Program-made: the position numbers and the translations under genes
Notes under the pieces: generated by a model
Database searches by the model: none
What the model saw: the letters and a program-made list of their open reading frames with translations, nothing else
Told to the model about the DNA's origin: nothing
Source of the DNA: Bermanella sp034110565
GTDB lineage: Bacteria > Pseudomonadota > Gammaproteobacteria > Pseudomonadales > Oceanobacteraceae
NCBI GenBank assembly: GCA_034110565.1
Contig: JAWUYY010000060.1
Span: 1 to 9,787, forward strand
Direction: 5' to 3'
DNA length: 9,787 bases
In this document: positions 1-6,716 of the stretch, in pieces
Layout: every line of letters starts with the position of its first letter
Numbering within the stretch: the stretch's first letter is position 1

Positions 1-1
1 C

Positions 2-1417
2 TTTGGCGCATTGCTGGTGGATGAAGCCCATCGCCTAAATGAAAAATCAGGCCTGTATGGCAACTTGGGCGAAAACCAAATAAAAGAACTGATCAACGCC
101 AGCCGCTTTAACGTATTTTTTATAGACGAAGCACAACGCGTAACCTTAAAAGACATTGGCAGCATACAAACCATTCACCAGTGGGCCGACAAATGCCAGT
201 CCACCGTCACCGAGCTAGATCTAGTCTCACAGTTTCGCTGCAACGGATCAGACGGCTACCTAGCGTGGATTGATAACAGCCTGCAAATACGTGAAACCGC
301 AAACCCCACCCTAGAAGACATAGACTACGACGTAAAAATCTTCGACGACCCCAATGAATTACGCAAAGCCATAATCGACAAAAACTGCGTTAATAACAAA
401 GCCCGCATGGTGGCAGGGTATTGCTGGGAGTGGGCCAGTAAAAAAGACAAAGACGCCATGGACATCATCATTCCAGAGTTTAACTTTGAAGCGCAATGGA
501 ATTTAACCGATGACGGCAGCCTGTGGTTAATCGCAGAAAATTCAGTAAAACAAATAGGCTGCATACACACCTGCCAAGGGCTAGAACTTGATTACATTGG
601 CGTGATCATTGGTAACGACTTCATCGTGCGCGATGGCAAGGTTGTTATACAACCGTTAGAGCACCCATCAAGAGACAAAGCACTCAGTGGTATTCGGGGT
701 CGATTAAAAAAAGAACCCGAAGCAGCACTAACCGCCGCCACAGAAGTCATTAAAAATACCTACCGCACCCGAATGACCCGTGGCCAAAAAGGCTGCTTTA
801 TATTCTGCACCGATCAAGAAACCCGAGAATACTTCCAGCAAATAGCCGGCAGACAATTAGAACAAGAAGACCCTGCTGAATTAGAAGCAAGCAATGCCCA
901 TAGTAGATTTTATCGCGGCCTAGACCTGCCAGTAGTCAGCTTCGAACAAGCAAAACCCTACCAAGGCTATGTACCCATATTTGATTTAGAAGTCGCCGCA
1001 GGCGGCTTCAGTGATCAGCAAGGTTTAGAAAACGCAGGCAACTTTGAAGACAGCGAATGGGTACAACTACCAGAACACATTAATACCACACAAGGCATGT
1101 TCGTTACCCGCGTAGTGGGCGAGTCGATGAACAAACGAATCATCAACGGTTCTTGGTGTTTATTTAAAGCCAATCCCGGCGGCAGCCGTAATAGCAAAAT
1201 AGTATTAGTACAACACCGTGATATTGAAGACCCAGATCATGGTGGCACGTACACAGTTAAAACGTATCACAGTGAAAAAATAGAAGAAGATGGTGTGTTG
1301 GTTAATCAACGCATCGTACTTAAACCCGAAACCAATGCTTATGGTTATTCGCCGATTGTTATTGAGGATGGTGGAGAGGGTTTGATCGTAGTAGGAGAGT
1401 ATATCTTAAGTATTTGA
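2..1417 (+). CDS. DUF2075-type P-loop ATPase/helicase with C-terminal S24/LexA-like peptidase domain (5' partial)
   Basis: The reading frame is open from base 2, so the gene starts outside the window; the TTG at 11 is internal, because codons 2-10 (FGA) continue the Walker B strand. Numbering residues from that TTG, LLVDEAHRLN at the start is Walker B. FFIDEAQRV (37-44), SQFRC (73-77), HTCQGLELDYIGVIIG (186-201) and TYRTRMTRGQKG (250-261) match the later motifs of DUF2075 (COG3410) superfamily 1-like ATPases. Walker A must lie upstream. The last ~150 residues look like a LexA/UmuD-type S24 domain: a possible Ala-Gly cleavage site in VAAGG (329-332), Ser372 in VVGESM, and Lys417 in TYTVKTYH. 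Known: S24 domains use a Ser-Lys dyad and often self-cleave. Inferred: a nucleic-acid-dependent ATPase with a switchable C-terminal module, probably in defence. The next gene starts 63 bp downstream but is far more AT-rich, so joint function is uncertain. The ATPase call is firm; active peptidase is less certain. Confidence 0.8.
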   Translation, partial: FGALLVDEAHRLNEKSGLYGNLGENQIKELINASRFNVFFIDEAQRVTLKDIGSIQTIHQWADKCQSTVTELDLVSQFRCNGSDGYLAWIDNSLQIRETANPTLEDIDYDVKIFDDPNELRKAIIDKNCVNNKARMVAGYCWEWASKKDKDAMDIIIPEFNFEAQWNLTDDGSLWLIAENSVKQIGCIHTCQGLELDYIGVIIGNDFIVRDGKVVIQPLEHPSRDKALSGIRGRLKKEPEAALTAATEVIKNTYRTRMTRGQKGCFIFCTDQETREYFQQIAGRQLEQEDPAELEASNAHSRFYRGLDLPVVSFEQAKPYQGYVPIFDLEVAAGGFSDQQGLENAGNFEDSEWVQLPEHINTTQGMFVTRVVGESMNKRIINGSWCLFKANPGGSRNSKIVLVQHRDIEDPDHGGTYTVKTYHSEKIEEDGVLVNQRIVLKPETNAYGYSPIVIEDGGEGLIVVGEYILSI

Positions 1418-1418
1418 G

Positions 1419-1447
1419 TTGTATTTAATCGTAATTGATAATATAAA
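1419..1447 (+). promoter_or_regulatory. Possible sigma-70 promoter for the MBL-protease-helicase operon
   Basis: In the 63-bp gap before the MBL gene, TTGTAT (1419-1424) and TATAAA (1442-1447) are separated by 17 bp, a sound sigma-70 arrangement. The sequence is very AT-rich, so chance matches are likely. No operator-like palindrome and no terminator for the upstream gene are seen here, so read-through from upstream is also possible. Confidence 0.4.
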
Positions 1448-1480
1448 TTTTTTAGTAAGTATAAAAGGTATTTGTAGATA

Positions 1481-2605
1481 ATGATCTTAAGAATGAATCA
1501 AGCAGGGAATGGAGATTGTATTCTGATTGAAAGTGAATCTAGTAGTATTCTTATTGATGGTGGAACAGCTGCCTCCTTCGAGGAATGGAAATCAATAATT
1601 ACGAATACTCCTGCTTTAGATTGCTTGTTTGTTACGCACATCGATGATGATCATGTGAACGGTATCATAAAGCTTATTTCTAGTGATAATTGCGTTGAAA
1701 TTAAAAACATAATATTTAATGGTGCAAAGCAGGTTCTTGAATTGGATGTTGGTAATTTTTGTGAGGATGATTGCTACTACGAAGCCATAGCAATTGATTT
1801 TACATCAATCCCAGATACTGGTGTAGATATTGGTTATTCAGAAGGTACTTCCTTATCGTACATTCTTGAAGAAAAGAATTACTCGGTAAATGAAGTTAAT
1901 TTTGGAAAGGCTATTCATGTGGATTCATTTGAAGATCCTATTACGATTGGTTGTTTTGAAATTGATTTTATAGGGCCCAGTAGAGATGCGTTGAAGCGAT
2001 TAAAGGATAAGTGGTTTACTGTTTTGAATGAGAGAGGGTTGAAAAGAAAAATAATTTCTAAACAACATGCGAAAGCATTTGAATCTTATGTGAATGACTT
2101 AGGAGATGATTGTGAATCTGAATTTAACATCTCTTACGATATATCTGACTCAATAGTTGATTTGTCAGAATCTAAGTATCTGCCCGATAAATCACTTGCG
2201 AATGAAACCAGTTTGGCCTTCATCGTGAGGGCGAATGGGAAGTCAGTTTTGATGCTGGGCGACTCTCATGTTGAAACAATCATTGAATGGATGGATTGTA
2301 ATGGGATTGAAATGCTCGATGTTGATGCTGTAAAGGTTTCTCATCATGGGAGTAAAGGAAATATTAATAAAGAATTTATGAGTAGATTGAATTGCAATAA
2401 ATATTTTATTAGTACGAATGGAAAGATATTTTCCCATCCTGATGTTGAAGCGATTTCAAAGATAGCTAGATATTCAAAAAAAAGGGATGTGAAAATATAT
2501 ATGAATAACCAATTGCCTCATATCTCAGGTGAGTTTTCTGAAAAGATGGCTGAGCAATTTAAAGATGTTGAAATGATATTTGATGTTCGGGAGATGGCGT
2601 TGTGA
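1481..2605 (+). CDS. ComEC-like metallo-beta-lactamase-fold hydrolase (defence operon, first gene)
   Basis: This 374-residue protein has an MBL fold of the ComEC/Rec2 C-terminal type. The start LRMNQAGNGDCILIE (3-17) and ILIDGG (23-28) are the family's opening strands. THIDDDHVNG (52-61) is the metal motif HxDxDH, with Asp55 where classical enzymes have a second His. NETSLAFIV (241-249), LMLGDSH (257-263, Asp261), VSHHGSKGN (286-294, His288/289) and FSHPD (317-321) supply the later metal-site and family motifs. There is no signal peptide or membrane segment, so it is cytoplasmic, unlike full-length ComEC. A long region (~75-235) between the first motif and NETSL is larger than in a minimal domain and is unassigned. 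The ATG at 1481 fits the family N-terminus, with a weak AAAGG upstream (1464-1468). Its stop overlaps the next start by 4 bp. Likely a nuclease or phosphodiesterase (inference); the substrate cannot be read from sequence. Confidence 0.85.
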   Translation: MILRMNQAGNGDCILIESESSSILIDGGTAASFEEWKSIITNTPALDCLFVTHIDDDHVNGIIKLISSDNCVEIKNIIFNGAKQVLELDVGNFCEDDCYYEAIAIDFTSIPDTGVDIGYSEGTSLSYILEEKNYSVNEVNFGKAIHVDSFEDPITIGCFEIDFIGPSRDALKRLKDKWFTVLNERGLKRKIISKQHAKAFESYVNDLGDDCESEFNISYDISDSIVDLSESKYLPDKSLANETSLAFIVRANGKSVLMLGDSHVETIIEWMDCNGIEMLDVDAVKVSHHGSKGNINKEFMSRLNCNKYFISTNGKIFSHPDVEAISKIARYSKKRDVKIYMNNQLPHISGEFSEKMAEQFKDVEMIFDVREMAL

Positions 2606-4050
2606 GTAATAACGTTTTGAAAAATGAGTTTTGCATTGATTCGGTTTATATTATTGAAGCCTTAGATATGAATGGTAAGGTTGTTAGTCGAGGGACATGT
2701 TTTTCAATACAGGATGGGCATGTAATTACAGCGAAACATGTTTTGGCTGAGGCAAGTTATTATAGATGCTATCTTACAAGTGATGACTTCAATAAAAAAA
2801 ATCATCATGTTTTGAGTTTTGAGTATTCAAATTCAGAGTGGGATTTCTCGATATTAAAGAAAATAAATGGAAAATTCAAATCGTTTTTAAAATTAGGTGG
2901 CGTCGATATTGAAATTGGGGTGGCTCTTAAGTCGTGTGGTTATCCTGTTGAAAAAGGGTATTTGCCAGCGCCAATAAATGTAGCGGTGACAAACGTATAT
3001 GATGATATTACGACGCATAATTATAGTTATGAAGTTTCGCAAAGCCCTGTGGTTAAACATTATATTGGAATGTCTGGGTCGCCAGTTATTTATAATGGTT
3101 ATGCAATAGGATTGTTGGTAGTACAGCAGGGGGCTTCAACTTTAAAAGTAATAGCGATTTCAGATGCTTTGGAGTTTACTAGTTTACAGTACGCTGAGAT
3201 AAATCCAGGGTATTCAAGGCAAGAAGAGATCGACTATGTGGTGCCGGAACATCCGCCAACACCTTTTAAAACATGCATAGATTGTGACGTTGGAATTCCA
3301 AATATTAAAGGTATCGATATTGGTTTTGATTATGGAGTATGGCGGAGTGATGAGCTTATATCGTATTCAAGTGACTGGATTATTGATTATTCTTTAACGG
3401 CTTCTCAGAAAGTAAGCTTGGCAAATAGGCCTAAAAGTCAAATGAATGAAGCTATCAGTCAATTTGATAATAAGGACATTAATGTCATGAGCGATTTATT
3501 TTTGCATATGGCGATTAGGAAAAGTTATAAAACTATACCTATAGTAAATAAAGTTATAAATACTCAGGATGGTGATGCATTTTCATGTTCGCATGTTGTG
3601 TTAGATAAAGGGCGATTAGAAATTTGGTTGGGAGCTTCTGTTGTCGAAAAAAATCTAAGTGCAGCAGTTATTAAAGTGGTGGAGAATATAAAGAAAATAT
3701 TAACTATACCAAATATTAAGAATAGGTTGGTATTGATCACTTCTGAGATGGATGATGACTGGCCATTTAAAGAAAGATTGAAAAGAATTTCAGATAATAG
3801 TATTCCGCTGAAAGATCGCTTTGATCGAATAGTGGTACCTGTATTTATTGCTTATGACAGCGGTATTATTAATCCTTATGTTGAAGACGAGTTTTTAAAT
3901 TTATTTCAAGATGAAATAGATAGTTGTCGTGAAATAATTAGTGGGGTGTTCGATAGTAAGATTATTAAGTTGATTGATTTGAAGGTTTTTGTTTTCCCGG
4001 TTGATAATGGAGAAATGTTACATGAGAAACTTTTAGAGGAATTTTCTTGA
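2602..4050 (+). CDS. Trypsin-like serine protease fused to a HamA (DUF1837)-like domain
   Basis: Residues ~1-200 are a chymotrypsin-fold protease: His46 in ITAKHVL, Asp81 in SEWDFSIL and Ser158 in GMSGSP form a complete triad. No signal peptide is present, so it acts in the cytoplasm. Residues ~215-482 resemble HamA/DUF1837, the effector of Hachiman: MSDLFLHMAIRKSYKTIPI (296-314), AFSCSHVV (326-333), LEIWLGASV (339-347), RLVLIT (375-380) and RIVVPVFIAYDS (409-420). In HamA as I recall it, the corresponding segments read roughly GFDAVH and LGE(A/S)K and carry the PD-(D/E)XK nuclease residues. Here Asp, Glu and Lys are replaced by Ser328, Ala345 and Val347, so nuclease activity is probably lost. 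The start is GTG at 2602 in a GTGA overlap with the MBL stop, preceded by GGGAG (2589-2593). Inferred role: protease effector held on a HamB-like sensor through the HamA-like adaptor. The protease call is firm; the HamA match is from remembered motifs. Confidence 0.78.
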   Translation: MSNNVLKNEFCIDSVYIIEALDMNGKVVSRGTCFSIQDGHVITAKHVLAEASYYRCYLTSDDFNKKNHHVLSFEYSNSEWDFSILKKINGKFKSFLKLGGVDIEIGVALKSCGYPVEKGYLPAPINVAVTNVYDDITTHNYSYEVSQSPVVKHYIGMSGSPVIYNGYAIGLLVVQQGASTLKVIAISDALEFTSLQYAEINPGYSRQEEIDYVVPEHPPTPFKTCIDCDVGIPNIKGIDIGFDYGVWRSDELISYSSDWIIDYSLTASQKVSLANRPKSQMNEAISQFDNKDINVMSDLFLHMAIRKSYKTIPIVNKVINTQDGDAFSCSHVVLDKGRLEIWLGASVVEKNLSAAVIKVVENIKKILTIPNIKNRLVLITSEMDDDWPFKERLKRISDNSIPLKDRFDRIVVPVFIAYDSGIINPYVEDEFLNLFQDEIDSCREIISGVFDSKIIKLIDLKVFVFPVDNGEMLHEKLLEEFS

Positions 4051-6227
4051 TGAGTATCGAAACATATCTTGAGCTAAAGGCTCGTATAGCTGATCCAGAA
4101 TATATGGAATGGGAGGAGTTAGTCGTAGGGATTGTTAATCTATATAATCAGCATGAAGATACTGATTATGTTCAAGATTTAGTTCTTAGGCTAATGGAGA
4201 GGAAGGAGGAGTTGTCAGGCAGTTATAAGTTGATTGAGCATTTGATAGGTGAGCTAGGCCTTTTCCCATATTTAAATGAGAAAGTTTTAGGCTATAGGGA
4301 TAAAGTCAGGCAATCGTTATTTTCAGCGCCAGATTCGATGGAAAAAGTGTTTCATGTAAAGCAGGCTGAAGTGTTTCATCGGTTGATGTCTGGTGAGAAT
4401 GTTGTTTTGAGTGCGCCAACTAGTTTTGGTAAAAGTTTGATTATTGAAGCTGTTATAGCTTCAAAAGAATTCGCCAATATTGTAATTGTAGTTCCAACTA
4501 TTGCATTAATTGATGAGTTGAAAAATAAATTAAATAAATATAAGGATCATTATAAAATAATAACTCAGTCCACACAGTTAACTGTGGATAGGAATGTTTT
4601 TATATTTACTCAGGAGAGAGTTCTTGAGTGTAAAGATCTTGGGCTTGTTGATTTTTTTATTATTGATGAGTTTTATAAGTTATCACCAAGTGGCAAGGAT
4701 GATTACCGGTGTGATCGGCTAAATTTAGCATTTCATAAGCTATATCAGGTTTGTAACAGATTCTATATGTTAGGTCCAAATATCGATGGCTTGTCAAAAG
4801 GATTGCAGGATAGTTTGAAATGTCAGTTTATTAAATATGATAACTATAAAACTGTTTCCACAAATGAGTACTATTATGATATCGAATCTAAGGGAAAAGA
4901 TTCTGATATAGACATCTCTAGAGATCGTCATCTATTTGATATTTTAAAAGGAATTGGTCAGGATCAGCAGACGGTAATTTATTGCAAGTCTCCTCAGCGA
5001 GCTAATTCATTAATGGAGAAGATACTTGATTATGGGATTCTAGATAGAAAACTAGAAGGTAATTTACTTTCCGGTTGGTTGAAAAATACATATCATATTG
5101 ACTGGAGCCTTGCAAAGGCTATTGAGTATGGTGTGGCATGCCACCATGCAAAACTACCTCGCTCACTTGGTTCAATAATTGTAGAGTGGTTTAACGAATC
5201 TAAAATAAATATTTTAATTTGTACGTCGACTTTGATTGAGGGTGTTAATACAAATGCAAAAAATATTGTCATATATGATGACTGTATTACAAGGAAAACA
5301 AAATTAGACTCATTTACTTTTAATAATATATCAGGTCGAAGTGGAAGGATGTTTGAACATTTTGTAGGTGATGTTTATATCTTAGGTCGTAGGCCAGAAA
5401 ATGAATTGCCGCTGATTGATATACCAATCGTTACTCAAAGTGACAAGGCATCGGACTCTATGTTGTTGCAAATATTCGATGAGCTTGATGAAAGCAAGAA
5501 AGAAAAAATTTCTCGATACATGACTCAAGATGTGTTGCCTTTATCTATTTTAAAGAAACATCAAGGAATTTCTCCTGATAAATTGTTACTATTTGCAAAT
5601 GACTTATTAGAAAATTGTGGTGGTTGGAATCCCAGAATGACATGGTCTGGTGCTTACCCTACTGACATACAGCTTAATCATTTGACAGAGATTTTGTGGA
5701 AATATTTTAATGTGTCCACGTTAGGAGGTGGCTGTGTTAGGAGTGCTAAGCACTTGAGGAGTAGAATCAGAGATGTGATGAATAATGTTACTGATCAGAA
5801 AATGATTGAGAATGAATATACCTTTAGAAAAAAAATTGATAGTAGTTATAGAGTGGACGAAGCGGTTCAGGTTGTGTTTGCTTTTAAACGTAATCTGATA
5901 AGTTATAATTTACCTAAAATAATATATGCAATTAATGATATTCAAAAAGAAATATTTCCTAGGTTTGGGTATAGCGTAGGGGATTACACTGCATTTGTTG
6001 TTAAGTTGGAAAATTTCTTTGAATTGCCTAGTTTAACTATTTTGGAGGAATTTGGAATTCCTTTTCAGGTTTCTAAAAAAATTGTTAATTATTCAAAGTT
6101 GACAGAGGAGGATAGTGTTGATGATGTTATTGTTAAAATTAAACAGAGCTCAAATACACATCCGGTTCGAAATGCATTGACTGACTTTGAAAAAATATTA
6201 CTGGATAGAGCTGTTCAGTATCTATGA
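4050..6227 (+). CDS. hamB: HamB-like DExH (Ski2-type) superfamily 2 helicase
   Basis: An SF2 helicase of 725 residues from ATG 4050. A TTG at 4047 in the same frame is possible, but TGATG coupling and AGAGGA (4035-4040) favour the ATG. Positions below count the TTG as residue 1. Motif I is APTSFGKS (123-130, Lys129); Ia is VVPTIALIDEL (148-158); II is IIDEFYKLS (205-213), an atypical DEFY box. III is near MLGPN (241-245), IV is VIYCKSPQRA (310-319), V is ILICTSTLIEGVNT (389-402) and VI is NISGRSGRM (427-435). ACHHAKLPRS (364-373) before motif V and the GRSGR form are typical of Ski2-like enzymes and of HamB of Hachiman. The first ~95 residues and the helical C-terminal ~270 are unassigned. 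Known: HamB senses aberrant DNA and controls HamA. Here it follows a HamA-like protease fusion, as hamB follows hamA. Helicase certain; HamB assignment likely. Confidence 0.85.
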   Translation: MSIETYLELKARIADPEYMEWEELVVGIVNLYNQHEDTDYVQDLVLRLMERKEELSGSYKLIEHLIGELGLFPYLNEKVLGYRDKVRQSLFSAPDSMEKVFHVKQAEVFHRLMSGENVVLSAPTSFGKSLIIEAVIASKEFANIVIVVPTIALIDELKNKLNKYKDHYKIITQSTQLTVDRNVFIFTQERVLECKDLGLVDFFIIDEFYKLSPSGKDDYRCDRLNLAFHKLYQVCNRFYMLGPNIDGLSKGLQDSLKCQFIKYDNYKTVSTNEYYYDIESKGKDSDIDISRDRHLFDILKGIGQDQQTVIYCKSPQRANSLMEKILDYGILDRKLEGNLLSGWLKNTYHIDWSLAKAIEYGVACHHAKLPRSLGSIIVEWFNESKINILICTSTLIEGVNTNAKNIVIYDDCITRKTKLDSFTFNNISGRSGRMFEHFVGDVYILGRRPENELPLIDIPIVTQSDKASDSMLLQIFDELDESKKEKISRYMTQDVLPLSILKKHQGISPDKLLLFANDLLENCGGWNPRMTWSGAYPTDIQLNHLTEILWKYFNVSTLGGGCVRSAKHLRSRIRDVMNNVTDQKMIENEYTFRKKIDSSYRVDEAVQVVFAFKRNLISYNLPKIIYAINDIQKEIFPRFGYSVGDYTAFVVKLENFFELPSLTILEEFGIPFQVSKKIVNYSKLTEEDSVDDVIVKIKQSSNTHPVRNALTDFEKILLDRAVQYL

Positions 6228-6311
6228 TGAAATTAATTGATATAGTTGTTTTAGTTAGAGGTCTGGGGTCACGCATTAGGATTTCTCCGTCAAGTACCTG
6301 TTAAAATATCT

Positions 6312-6325
6312 CCCGAATAATCGGG
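6312..6325 (+). terminator. Weak hairpin downstream of the helicase, possible terminator
   Basis: CCCGA (6312-6316) pairs with TCGGG (6321-6325) across a 4-base loop, 85 bp after the helicase stop. It is followed by TATCATTGTTT, a poor U-tract. The stem is only 5 bp, so this is a tentative call; no better terminator is seen near the end of the operon. Confidence 0.25.
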
Positions 6326-6604
6326 TATCATTGTTTATTGAATTAATAATATGAACGCACCCATTACTTCAACAGTTGTTAGCGCGTAACTTTGTGATCA
6401 CGTGAAGGGCCGAAGTTGAGTGTGCTGCAGTCATAGCTCCGAGATTCAGATTGTAGTCGGAATTGACCAGAGGCGGACCTTGGTTAAGATGCGTTATTTA
6501 CTCCCGAAAGCGGACATTGGGGCAGTAACTGCATCAAAACTGTACAGTCTACGGTAGGGCGTTGCTTGAGCGATGTTCGTGCAGTAAATTATCAGCATAT
6601 TACA

Positions 6605-6630
6605 TGCAGGGAAATACGATTAACCCTGCA
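6605..6630. repeat. Perfect 7-bp inverted repeat with 12-base loop
   Basis: TGCAGGG (6605-6611) and CCCTGCA (6624-6630) are perfect inverted copies. T-rich sequence AATTTCCTTTATT follows, so on the + strand it could act as a weak terminator insulating the next gene from upstream transcription. It could also be a protein-binding operator for that gene, whose start is 87 bp on. Confidence 0.4.
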
Positions 6631-6678
6631 AATTTCCTTTATTACTACACCGCTGGTGGGGAATCGCCAGCAGCGGGG

Positions 6679-6684
6679 TATAAT
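6679..6684 (+). promoter_or_regulatory. -10 box (TATAAT) of probable promoter for the PemK-like gene
   Basis: A consensus TATAAT lies 32 bp before the ATG at 6717. No clear -35 hexamer lies 16-18 bp upstream. Instead there is a GC-rich inverted repeat, CCGCTG (6650-6655) with CAGCGG (6671-6676), in that position. The arrangement would suit an activator-dependent or autorepressed promoter, but this is inference. Confidence 0.4.
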
Positions 6685-6716
6685 TAGTCGACTTTTAATG
6701 GTTCCACAGGACGATA

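Larger units (their letters stand above)
6228..6716. other. Gene-free stretch with inverted repeats and relic-like sequence
   Basis: No convincing open frame on either strand. Composition shifts from AT-rich to moderate near 6240-6380, marking the right edge of the defence cassette. It contains a short CCCGA/TCGGG hairpin (6312-6325), the palindromes GCAGTAACTGC (6522-6532) and ACTGTACAGT (6539-6548), a 7-bp inverted repeat (6605-6630) and a TATAAT box before the next gene. GGGGTCACGCATTAGG (6265-6280) resembles, from memory, sequence that often flanks REP-associated transposase genes in marine gammaproteobacteria. CCCGAAAGCGGACATT (6503-6518) resembles another recurrent intergenic relic. Neither resemblance could be checked. 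Confidence 0.5.

Noticed and set aside
325..570. Open frame on the minus strand
   Set aside because: It lies fully inside the DUF2075-type gene in a shadow frame and shows no family motif.
4047..4049. TTG as the helicase start
   Set aside because: The adjacent ATG at 4050 has better spacing from AGAGGA and forms the common TGATG coupling.
6539..6548. ACTGTACAGT as a LexA (SOS) box
   Set aside because: A LexA box needs CTGT and ACAG separated by 8 bases; here they directly adjoin.
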